Positions 28,252 through 37,899 of a stretch of 64,000 nt of DNA are shown here, piece after piece (within the stretch, counting starts at the first letter, position 1; each line of letters begins with the position of its first letter). Below the pieces are notes generated by a model, which was not told the origin of the DNA, made no database searches, and saw nothing but the letters and a program-made list of their open reading frames with translations. Where the stretch lies: the NCBI RefSeq assembly GCF_050948175.1, contig NW_027490113.1:620001-684000 (forward strand), given 5' to 3'. The DNA is from Xylocopa sonorina. Taxonomy: Eukaryota; Arthropoda; Insecta; Hymenoptera; Apidae. The position numbers were made by a program, and so were the translations under genes.

Positions 28252-28371
28252 TGTCGTGTCAGCCGAAATTGTCGGACCCGGTCTTAACGCGTTCCCGCGG
28301 ACCGAATTACCGAAAAATAGGCCTGTGTCGTAAAGCCTCAGGAGCAACGGAAAATAGTTTCACCGGACGTG

Positions 28372-29858
28372 ATACCTCGTATTCACATCAAAAGAATGTA
28401 AATGCGACACTTCCTTGCTAGGAAATAAGGTTTGCAGATATCTACATATCGAAGAAATAGAGCTCTAATGCTTCTTGAATCGCCATATCGCATCTCATTT
28501 CTATGTTTCATCATAAGATATAATATTCATTGCGAAGTGTCATGTATACATCGTATTCCTCTCAAGAGAATGTAAATGCTACCCTTCCTTTCTAGGAAAT
28601 TACGTTTCCAGATGTCTACGTATCGAAACAATAGAGTTCTAATGATTTCTAAAACGCGATATCGCATCTCATTTCTATGTTCCATGATAAGATGTAATAT
28701 TCATTGTGCAGTGTTATGTATATCTCGTCTACACTTCAAATGAATGTAAATGCGATACCTACATGCTAGGAAATAGCGATTGCAGATGTCTAAGTATCGT
28801 AGCAACGGAGTTCTAATGCTTCTCAAAACGCGATATTGCAAATCATTCCTATGTTGCATGATAAGATATAATACTCGGTGCGAAGTGTCATGTATATCTC
28901 GTATTCACTTCAAAAGAATGTAAATGCGACACTTCCTTGCTAGGAAATATTGTTTGCATATGTCTACGTATCGTAGCAATAGAGTTCTAATGCTTCTTAA
29001 AACGCGATATCGCATCTCACTGCTATGTTTCATGATAAGATATAATATTCATTATGGAGTGTTATGTATACCTCGTACTCACGTCAAAAGAATGTAAATG
29101 CGACCCTTCCATGCTAAGAAATAGCCTCTGCAGATGTCTACGTAACGTAGCAATAGAGTTCTAATGCTTCTTAGAACGCGATATCGCATCTCACTTCTAT
29201 GTTTCATGATAAGATATAATATTCATTGCGAAGTGTCATGTATACCTCGTATTCACTTCAAGTGAATGTAAATGCGACACTTCCATGTTATGAAATAGCG
29301 ATTGCAGATGTCTACGTATCGTAGCAATACAGTTCTAATGCTTCTTAAAACGAGATGTCGCATTTCATTTCTATGTTTCGTGATAAGATGTAATATTCAT
29401 TGTGGAGTGTTATGTATACCTCGTATTCACTTCAAAAGAATGTAAATGCGACACTTCCTTGCTAGGAAATATTGTTCGCAGATGTCTACGTATCGTAGCA
29501 ATAGAGTTCTAGTGCTTCTTAGAACGCGATATCGCATCGCATTTCTATGTTTCATATCAAGATATAATATTCACTGCGAAGTGTTATGTATACCTCGCTA
29601 GCACTTCAAAAGAATGCAATTGCCACACTACCTAGCTAGGAAATGCGTTTCCAGATGTCTACGTACCGAAACAATAGAGTTCTAATGCTTCATTAAACGC
29701 GATATCGCATCACAATACTATATTTCAAGATAAGATATAATATTCATAGCGTAGTGCCATGTATACCTCGTCTACACGTCAAAAGAATGTAAATGCAACA
29801 CTTCCTTGCTAGGGAATAGCGTTTCCAGATGTCTACCAATCGAAGCAATAGAGTTCTA
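28372..29858 (-). repeat. Inverted satellite block, about 8.5 monomers
   Basis: The satellite monomer reads on the minus strand here: acctcgtattcac-type starts recur every 173-174 bp from 28374, and the plus strand shows gcgatatcgc, tacgtatcgtagc and ccttgctaggaaat in reversed order. The block begins in mid-monomer at atacctcgtattc and ends in mid-monomer at gagttctaatg. It is flanked on both sides by GC-rich transposon-like DNA, never by direct-orientation satellite. Its monomers are diverged and carry edge variants such as ctcgtctacacttc (28724-28737) and acgtttccagatg (28602). Confidence 0.95.
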
Positions 29859-30324
29859 ATGGGGAGGGGTAGAGGTCCTTCTCACTCCCGAGAACCATCC
29901 TGTTTGTCTCCATGGACTATGGCAGTGGTCTTATTGTTGCAGAGCTCTGGATCCTATCCGTCGGGCTTCAGGGTCTCTTCTTGCTCACTTCCCGACTCCT
30001 CCACCGTCGAGCCCGTCACGCTACCTCGGTGCACAGCCCTTCCGCGAACCTGCGGTCTTATTATCCGCCGAAGAGGCGTCTTATGGGTCGCTTCCTCCAT
30101 CAGCTCGCCAGTCTAATCCGTAGAACGGAGAGAGAGAGAAACGAACGGGGGGGGGGGGGGGGGGGGTTGGGGGAAGGTTCTACCATCGTGAATTTCACGC
30201 TCCTCGCAAATACAGCTATCGCGATGGTCCGTGTCGCGCTTCTCGCATGGGTGGTGATCTGCGAGCTAGTCTAACCGAAGCAGGGTGGGGGGGTGAGCGA
30301 GCCTTGTGACTTCACCACGTCACA
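29859..30324 (-). mobile_element. GC-rich transposon-like fragment, possible LTR end on minus strand
   Basis: Read on the minus strand, this fragment starts at 30324 with TGTGACGTGGTGAAGTCAC and runs down to the inverted satellite at 29858. Its first 8 bases equal those of the element starting at 26789 on the plus strand, so TGTGACGT marks both outer ends of a 3.5-kb composite, but the similarity stops there. It contains a (GA)n tract, a run of 20 G and no recognisable protein. Two overlapping plus-strand frames (29829-30116 and 29912-30274) are open but lack coding features beyond length. No target-site duplication is visible. Confidence 0.35.
30129..30173 (+). repeat. GA tract followed by a G20 homopolymer and a G5 run
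   Basis: Alternating GA at about 30129-30140 is followed by 20 consecutive G at 30147-30166, then TT and five G at 30169-30173. The strand could form a G-quadruplex. Homopolymer length is error-prone in long-read assemblies, so the exact count is uncertain. Confidence 0.9.
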
Positions 30325-30442
30325 GTACATACAAATTTGCGATTAAGTAACTATGTGTTCAAATTCAATTCCGAATAATGCACTAAAAAGCATCCCAGAT
30401 AACAAACGGCAAGATGGTAGCGACACCATGCCGGCACTATAT

Positions 30443-30509
30443 TGCCACTTCCGAGGAGTGTCAACTGATTCGTAGTCATCTGTGACCGGATTAGTTGACT
30501 AAAGTGGCA
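30443..30509. other. Imperfect long hairpin
   Basis: The left arm has tgccactt and gtcaactgatt; the right arm has attagttgac and aagtggca, with partial pairing between the arms and a central loop. It lies just inside the left end of the candidate 30380-31411 element. Confidence 0.6.
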
Positions 30510-30530
30510 GAACGTGTTACCAGCACGTTC
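30510..30530. other. Perfect 7-bp hairpin
   Basis: GAACGTG at 30510-30516 pairs with CACGTTC at 30524-30530 across a 7-bp loop. It directly follows the longer hairpin and is part of the same subterminal inverted-repeat cluster. Confidence 0.65.
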
Positions 30531-31411
30531 TAGACAAGCGAATCGCGCAGAAGCAGCACCATGGTGACACGCCTATCATCGCTCCATTCATGAATCTCCT
30601 CAGCAATGACGCAGGATCACATTTGGCAATGGGGAACCTGTGCTTTCATACAAATTAGAACCGTTAGATGTCAGTAGATGTTCAGCATATGAGTATTGAT
30701 AGACATTTTGATGGTCGTTTTCCTATATTTATAGTTATTGAGCGAGTCGTATATATTTCTTTCAGTACATCATAGATTAAAAATATTATTTATAAAAAAA
30801 ATATTACTTATAAAATAAAAATTCATGCTGTTGCGTCCCTAACTTCGCCTTGTGTAATTTTTGAAATAACATGCTCTCATCGTATTTAATGTAACCCTCA
30901 ATTGCATGAATTTGTAACAATAAATTGACGAAAATATATATAAACTAGGTGTATATATTTTTATGACAAAGTAATTATCGACTTTACGGAAAAAATCGCC
31001 CTATCGAGCTAGTTTATAGAAAATAGTAAAATCGAGTTCTTATATCTTTGTTTTGTGCCTATTGTGTGTATCTATTTTGGAATCAAAATAAATAAATTGC
31101 ACAGTTTAGTCATTTTTCATATTTGCTTATAATTTTTATGGAAACAGCTTCCCCATTAGTAAATGTCAGCCTACGCCACAACCACGCGTGTAGCTATGGT
31201 GAGCTGATAGTGTCATTGTCACGGCCGTGTAGCCCGTGTGCTATATCTCGGTGCTTTAATAGTGCCGTGATACGAATGCCGCCCCAGTACTAACAGTATG
31301 CCATTTCGAAAGTTGAGTAGGAGCACTTTGTTAGCACAGTTCTGTCACGGAATTCGTTCCATCCGTTGTCATTGGCGTGCCAATCGCTGGCTGTTTGGGA
31401 TATTGTAGTGC

Positions 31412-32095
31412 ATGAGGCAGACTTGTTCCTTATCATCGTCCAGGAGATGGATTTTCACTCCCCCCTTTTTGAATTTTTTAAATTATTGTTTGGAATTTTT
31501 GCCGTTTCTGTATCTCTATGACCGCATTGTGGATTCAACTTATGTACGATCTTTTTGGTCTTCATCTTTTGTTACATGTAATATTATATATGGGATGCAC
31601 GTTTGTTACGTAATGCTCCGATTTGTAAGCCTCAGATACTTTTATTCTTTGGTAAAGCAACTTATTCGATTAATATATATTTATTAGACATAGATATAAA
31701 CAATTAGAAAAATGTTATTAAAACGCTATTAAATATGTTGTTGCAATTATATATTTAAGGTCTGAAGATGTAGATGCAATTAATGTCCGATATTTTACGT
31801 GATCCAATCGACGTATCAAGTGAGGCTATGAAATATAAAAATCTTTTACTATTCTTCGACCCCTTTACATATTACATGAATGATAAGTTCTGCAAGACAA
31901 GAAGCCTGAATTAGTGAGATATCTAGGAACATAAGTAATTTGTAAGTAACACATCTTTTCTCTTTGAAATATTTGCCTTTGCATAGAATAGAACGTATAG
32001 ATATAATTGCCTGTTTTGTACCCATTTCGGTCCAATTCTATTATAGCCTTTGAGCAGAAGTAATATTGATTATACTTGATTTTTGCAATAGTTCT
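31412..32095. other. AT-rich DNA without a recognisable feature
   Basis: Low-complexity, AT-rich sequence. One open frame of 91 codons (31412-31687, plus) starts exactly at the end of the candidate inverted-repeat element but has a run of Phe, Tyr, Ser and Leu typical of random AT-rich frames and no motif. No satellite, RNA gene or clear transposon end was seen. Confidence 0.5.
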
Positions 32096-32616
32096 TTAAT
32101 TAACAGATTTTATTAACCTAGAATCATCATTTGACGGATGTATCAATCTACTTTGTAGCTCCATCAGTTTCTTTTTCTGCTCGTTACTTTCCATTTTCAG
32201 TTCCGTATACTTATCCTTTATCACCATCATATATGTTGCGTAAAATTACAAAAACTTTTTGTCCTCAAATTTTGCGGATATTTCAATTAAATTTCCTTTG
32301 ATTAAATAAACGGAAATTAAAAAATAGTGGCAGGTACCATTTCTTGGAAACGTTGTATCGTAATTTGCAACTGACTGTTTTGAAAGGCACGTACTTTACT
32401 TAACGTTTGCAATGATTCGGTTAGCGAAGTAAAGTAATATTCTACTTTCGAAATTGTTGGCTCTTGTAATTCTAAGGCAAATATATTCATCTGTCGACAT
32501 CGTAAACATTGTTTTTTGGCAAAATTCCAGAAAAACAAATATACTATAAGTAAAATAATAAACATCATAATATTAAATTTAACTCTGTTCATCGTTGCCT
32601 TGTTGGACACATCCAT
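32096..32616 (-). CDS. Possible small two-exon gene: one membrane segment plus coiled coil, unknown
   Basis: On the minus strand, a 99-codon frame begins with ATG at 32616. It has a hydrophobic segment at about residues 14-32, then Lys-Lys, a CLRC pair (residues 37-40) and amphipathic helix-like sequence. Downstream, a 44-codon frame (32230-32096) encodes a Lys/Glu/Leu-rich coiled-coil-like peptide. A GT at 32337-32336 and an AG at 32217-32216 would remove 122 bp and join the frames in phase (exons 32616-32338 and 32215-32096), giving 132 residues with a continuous heptad-like pattern. The acceptor has a poor pyrimidine tract, and no poly(A) signal is obvious. The start is only 9 bp from a transposon end, so the true first exon may be elsewhere. 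I do not recognise the family. Confidence 0.28.
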
Positions 32617-32624
32617 AACAATAT

Positions 32625-33060
32625 ACAGGGTGGGGCAGTAATAATTAGCACCTCAGATATCCACGAAACTATAAGTTTCATAGAAGTTTTTGCTAATATA
32701 AAATTGCACAGTACAAAGGGGCCATCCGTTGATGAAAATAGTTTTTTTGTAAGTGGAGTTATGTTGGACATATGAAGGTTACATTCATTTTTTAAAATGA
32801 ATTGGTATGTCCATTCTTCCGTAATACGATAGAGCATTTTAATGCAAGTTTAACGATCTGTAACATGAAGGCATTGAAGGTTACAAAAAGTAAAGAAAGG
32901 CGATAATACTCACGGTTTTGATAATAAATGAAACATACGTATTGTAAACAGTGGTGGAAGGCGTAATACTTACCCTTTACTTCACTGTGAATAAACACTT
33001 TTCGAAGGGCATTTCAATAGTTTGCAGCATAAGTTAAACATGATAAGATTAGTATTGAAA
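32625..33060 (-). mobile_element. Transposon remnant with a characteristic terminus
   Basis: ACAGGGTGGGGCAG at 32625-32638 (minus strand CTGCCCCACCCTGT) resembles a terminus often found at the ends of arthropod transposable elements. The DNA to the right is AT-rich and carries broken minus-strand frames (32589-32837 and 32792-32998) without a recognisable domain. The right boundary is arbitrary; I saw no matching inverted terminus within the island. Confidence 0.35.
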
Positions 33061-34074
33061 AATCGGTTCGAATACGTTTGGTTAGGCTGTTCTTTGTGTC
33101 GTTCATTTTATAAGTACAGAGCTGCGGATTCCTGAGGACAGCTCACAGAATTGTTGAACTATGGAAGATTATCATTGTGAATTTGAATCAAAAGGTAATT
33201 AAATTCCATTAGATTGTAAACAGATCTCAATGTTTCATTTTAGATAGTAAGATTAAATACTCTTTACAAAACTACAAGAATGGATACATACCTTTCTGTT
33301 ATTATTACTTCATAAAGAATTATAATTGCAATTATATAGTTCATTACGATAAAGAATATTTCTCAGAAAATTCTAAATATTAAATAAAAGAATCAAGTAA
33401 AACATTTTTAATAATTACGAATATGAAAAATACTTGAACATTCCAACAGAAAGATGTCTAAACAGGAGCTAGAAAAGTCAAACATTCAATTTCAATTCCA
33501 GAATTCATCTATAAGAGGTAAAATGTTTCGAAAGCTTTAATTACAGTCTTTAATGCAAGCAGTTGGGCAGTATTTCAATTTTTAAGAAAATTGATGAAAG
33601 TCAACCATTTTGAAGTGGTCAGATTCTTTGTCGCTTGAGCAATAAGTGAATAACAAATAACTGCACAAATTCCAGGCTTAAAAACTTATGGATTAAATCC
33701 TATGCAGACTCGTTTATGAGCGAGTTACTAAATAATAATCCACACTAAGTAATCATTTTAAAACTTAAACGATTACATCTCGCGAACTTTCAAAGATATC
33801 AGAAGCGTGAAAAGCATGTGGTTTATCAAAAACTCTTCTAAAAGAACGGACGAAGCCAATAGAAATCTTTGTTGAAGTAAGCAAGTTCTAAAGTTCTAAG
33901 CAACGCGATGGCCCTTATCTGCCTATGTCTCATAGCAAGTAAGTTCTGAATTTCTATGAAATCCGATGGAATTTCTCACTACTAACGTTTCAAAGTAAGT
34001 TCTCAAATTCTCAGTTCTACGTTTAAAACTATGTGTGTTCTATATATCTATGTAAAGTGGTGATTCCTATTAGT
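33061..34074. other. AT-rich DNA without a recognisable gene
   Basis: AT-rich, no long open frame. Around 33885-34010 aagttct and cgatgg recur with loose spacing of about 60 bp, possibly a very diverged tandem repeat, but the match is weak. No satellite monomer was found. Confidence 0.5.
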
Positions 34075-34424
34075 TGTGACGGAAACCTATATATAGTAAG
34101 TCAGGGAAGCTCGAAGGGGTTAATTATCTAAATGCTTTAAGGTGTAAAACGTATTTTAATCTAAAGCGATCTATCGTTCCAAGGAATCCGCTCACGTACA
34201 ACTTTTCTTGGGCGCCAGCTGCTCAGAAAGTAGCAAAGGGGATAGACTACACGACCCCGGGAACCCTGGGCCGGAACAACCCTTGAAACTTCGAAATGCT
34301 CCTCCTCTCGACTACGCCTAGCCAAGTACACACACTCAGGTCGCGAGATACTGAAGTCACGGCATGTTTATTTATGGTCTCGACGTGGGTTTAACTAACA
34401 AGGGCTGCGGGAAACTACGCAACA
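34075..34424 (+). mobile_element. Candidate solo LTR
   Basis: It starts TGTGACGGAAACC and can be closed at CGCAACA (34418-34424), giving a 350-bp unit with the TGT...ACA ends typical of LTR retrotransposons. A TATATATA-like box lies near 34089. It is more GC-rich than the sequence to its left. No internal coding region, second LTR or target-site duplication is visible, so it is at best a solo or truncated LTR. About 22 bp of unexplained sequence separates it from the resumption of satellite at 34447. Confidence 0.33.
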
Positions 34425-34446
34425 CGCCGCAAATTACTGGGTAGTA

Positions 34447-36230
34447 TCTTTGGAAATGTAGTCGAGGTATACATAATACTTCGCAATGAATATTATAACT
34501 TATCTTGAAACCCAGAAATGAGATGCGATATCGCGATTTATGAAGCATTAGAACTCTATTGCTACTATACGTAGACATCTGCAAACGCTACATCCTAGCT
34601 AGGAAGTGTTGCATTTACATTCTCTTGAGGTGAATACGAGATATACATAACATTCCACAATGAATATTATATCTTATTACGAAACATAGAAATGAAATGC
34701 GACATCTCGTTTTAAGTAGCATTAGAACTCTATTGCTACGATACGTAGACATCTGCAAACGCTATCTCCTAGCATGGAAGTGTCGCATTTACATTCTTTT
34801 GAAGTGAATACGAGGTATACATGACACATCGCAATGAATATTATATCTTATTACGAAACATAGAAATGAAATACGAATTCTCATTTTAAGAAGCATTAGA
34901 ACTCTGTTGCTACGATACGTAGACATCTGCAAACAATATTTCCTAGCCAGGAAGTGTCGCATTTACATTCTTTTGAAGTGAATACGAGGTATACATGACA
35001 CTTCACAATGAATATTATATCTTATCATGAAACATAGCAGTGAGATGCGATGTTGCGTTTTAAGGAGCATTAGAACTCTATTGCTACGATACGTAGACCT
35101 CTGGAAACGCTCTTTCCTAGCATGGAGATGCCGCATTTACATTCTTTTGAAGTTAATACGAGGTATACATGACACTTCGCAATGGATACTATATCTTATC
35201 GAGAAACATTGAAATGAGATGCGACATCTCGTTTTAAGAAGTATTAGAACTCTATTCTTTCGATACGTGGTCATCTGGAAACGCTATTCCCTAGCATGGA
35301 AGTGTCGCATTTACATTCTTTTGAAGTGAATACGAGGTATACATGACACTTCGAAATGGATATTATATATTATTATGAAACATAGAAATGAGATGCTACA
35401 TCTCGTTTTAAGAAGTATTAGAACTCTATTCTTTCGATACGTGATCATCTGGAAACGCTATTTCCTAGCAAGGAAGTGTCGCATTTACATTCTTTTGAAG
35501 TGAATACGAGGTATACATGACACTTCGCAATGAATATTATATCTTATCATGAAACATAGATGTGAGATGCGATATCGCGTTCTAAGAAGCATTAGAACCC
35601 TATTGCTACGATACGTAGACACCTGCGAGCGCTATTTCCTAGCATGGAAGTGTCGCATTTACATTCCATAGAAGTGAATACGAGGTATGCATTACACTTC
35701 CCAATGGATATTTTATCATATCATGAAACATAGAAATGAGATGCGACATCTCGATTTAAGAAGTATTAGAACTCTATTCTTACGATACGTGGTCATCTGG
35801 AAATGCTATTTCCTAGCAAGGAAGTGTCGCATTTACATTCTTTTGAAGTGAATACGAGGTATACATAACACTCCACAATGAATATTATATCTTACCACGA
35901 AACATAGAAATGAAATGCGACATCTTGTTTTAAGTAGGATTAGAACTCTATTGCTACGATACGTAGACATCTGCAAACGCCATTTCCTAGCATGCAAGTG
36001 CCGCATTTGCATTCTTTTGAAGTGAATACGATGTATTCATGACACTTCGCAATGAATATTATATCTTATCATGAAACATAGAAATGAAATGCGACATCTC
36101 GTTGTAAGAAGCATTAGAACTCTCTTACTACGGTACGTAGACATCTGCAAACCCTATTGCCTAGCAAGGAAGTGTCGCATTCACATTCTTTTGAAGTGAA
36201 TACCAGGTATACATGACACTTCGCAATGAA
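34447..36230 (+). repeat. Edge monomers of the right array
   Basis: The first ten or so units share variants with the left edge and the inverted block: acataacactccacaatg, gtagtcgagg, and ctggaaacgc in place of ctgcaaacgc (35101, 35275, 35452, with ctggaaatgc at 35796), together with ctttcgatacgtggtc or cttacgatacgtggtc. Divergence is higher than in the array interior. Confidence 0.7.
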
Positions 36231-36880
36231 TATTATATCTTATCATGAAACATAGGAATGAGGTGCTATATCGCGTTTTGAGAAGCATTAGATCTCTATT
36301 GCTAATATACGTAGACATCTGCAATCTCTATTTCCTAGCAAGGAAATGTCGCACTTACATTCCATTGAAGTGAATACGAGGTATACATAACATTACACAA
36401 TGAATATTATATCTTATTATGAAACATAAAGGTTAAATACGACATCTCGTTTTAAGAAGCATTAGTACTCTATTGTTGTGATACGTGGACATCTGCAAAC
36501 AATATTTCCTAGCATGGAAGTGTCGCATTTACATACTTTTGAAGTGAATACGAGATATACATGACACTTCGCAATGAATATTATATCTTATCATGAAACA
36601 TAGGAATGAGGTGCTATATCGCGTTTTGAGAAGCATTAGATCTCTATTGCTAATATACGTAGACATCTGCAATCTCTATTTCCTAGCAAGGAAATGTCGC
36701 ACTTACATTCCATTGAAGTGAATACGAGGTATACATAACATTACACAATGAATATTATATCTTATTATGAAACATAAAGATTAAATACGACATCTCGTTT
36801 TAAGAAGCATTAGTACTCTATTGTTGTGATACGTGGACACCTGCAAACAATATTTCCTAGCAAGGAAGTTTCGCATTTAC
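36190..36880 (+). repeat. Tandem dimer higher-order repeat (348 bp, two copies)
   Basis: A two-monomer unit repeats at exactly 348 bp: tatcatgaaacataggaatg at 36241 and 36589. One monomer has gctaatatacgtagac and ctgcaatctctatttcc; the other has acataacattacacaatg and attgttgtgatacgtgg. Only a few differences separate the copies (for example aaaggttaaatac against aaagattaaatac). Confidence 0.85.
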
Positions 36881-37899
36881 ATTCTTTTGAAGTGAATACG
36901 ATGTATACATGACACTTGGCAATGAATATTATACCTTATCACGAAACATAGAAATGAGATGCGATATCGTGATTTCAGAAGCACCAGAACTTCATTGCTA
37001 CGATACGTAGACATCTGCAAACAATATTTCCTAGCAAGGAAGTGTCACATTTTCATTCTTTTGAAGTGAATACGAGGTATACATGACACTTCGCAATGAA
37101 TATTATATCTTATCATGAAACATAGGAATGAGCTATATCGCGTTTTGAGAAGCATTAGAACTCTATTGCTAATATACGTAGACATCTGCAAACTCTATTT
37201 TCTAGCATGGACATGTCGCACTTACATTCCACTGAAGTGAATACGAGGTATACATAACACTCCGCAATGAATATTATATCTTATCTCGAAACATAGAAAT
37301 GAAATGCCACATCTCGTTTTAAGAAGCATTAGAACTCTATTGCTACGATGCGTAGACATCTGCAAACGCTATTTCCTAGCATGAAAGTGTCGCATTTACA
37401 TTCTTTTGAAGTGAATACGAGGTATACATGACACTTCGCAATGAATATTATACCTTATCATGAAACATAGAAGAGAGATGCGATATCGCGTTTTGGGAAG
37501 CCATAGAACTCTATTGCTGCGATACGTAGACATCTGCTAATGCTATTTCCTAGCATGGAAGTGTCGCATTTACATTGTTTTGAACTGAATACGAGGTATA
37601 CATGACACTTCGCAATGAATATTGTATCTTATCATGAAACATAGAAGTGAGATGCGATATCGCGTTCTAAGAAGCATTAGAACCCTATTGCTACGATACG
37701 TAGACATCTGCAAACACTATTTCCTAGCATGGAAGTGTCGCATTTTCATTCATTTGAAGTGAATACGAGGTATACATGACACTTCGCAATGAATATTGTA
37801 CCTTATCATGAAACATAGAAGAGAGATGCGATATCGCGTTTTAATAAGCATTAGAATTCTATTGCTGCGATACGTAGACATCTGCAAACGCTATTTCCT

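Larger units (their letters stand above)
26789..28371 (+). mobile_element. GC-rich transposon-like debris, possible LTR element fragment
   Basis: It starts with TGTGACGTCAGG exactly at the satellite junction; TG with an inverted CA is the usual LTR boundary signature. It contains a GC-rich portion with coding-like third positions (26794-27153), a GC-rich part with a 43-bp repeat (27280-27365), an AT-rich stretch (about 27500-27780), a second TGTGACGTTGAG at about 27786, and an open GC-balanced frame (27853-28251). It ends where reversed satellite begins. A perfect hairpin, CAGGCG-TAC-CGCCTG, lies at 26797-26811. I found no clear second LTR, primer-binding site, reverse transcriptase or target-site duplication, so the class is a guess. 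Confidence 0.4.
30380..31411. mobile_element. Candidate 1.03-kb non-autonomous inverted-repeat element
   Basis: The two ends are imperfect inverted repeats: GCACTA (30380-30385) and ATCCCA (30392-30397) at the left mirror TGGGAT (31396-31401) and TAGTGC (31406-31411) at the right, with further weaker matches inside. Subterminal hairpins are dense: 30443-30509, 30510-30530, and the palindrome CACGGCCGTG at 31220-31229. The centre (about 30780-31140) is AT-rich and contains no long open frame. This fits a MITE or foldback-like DNA transposon. No convincing target-site duplication is seen, so the boundary and class are uncertain. Confidence 0.38.

Noticed and set aside
29829..30274. Overlapping plus-strand frames, one ending in a hydrophobic stretch
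   Set aside because: The first starts inside inverted satellite, and the second runs through the G20 tract encoding poly-Gly. The opposite strand reads better as the start of an LTR-like fragment.
26789..30324. A single intact LTR retrotransposon with TGTGACGT...ACGTCACA ends
   Set aside because: Only 8 bp match at the ends, the interior contains inverted satellite and no reverse transcriptase or integrase, and the 5-bp flanks (cattt and gtaca) do not form a target-site duplication.
31412..31687. 91-codon plus-strand frame
   Set aside because: Rich in Phe, Tyr, Leu and Ser, as expected of an AT-rich random frame; no motif, and it abuts a candidate transposon end.
32589..32998. Minus-strand frames of 82 and 68 codons
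   Set aside because: The first reads through the transposon terminus at 32625-32638; neither shows a domain. They are treated as part of the transposon remnant.
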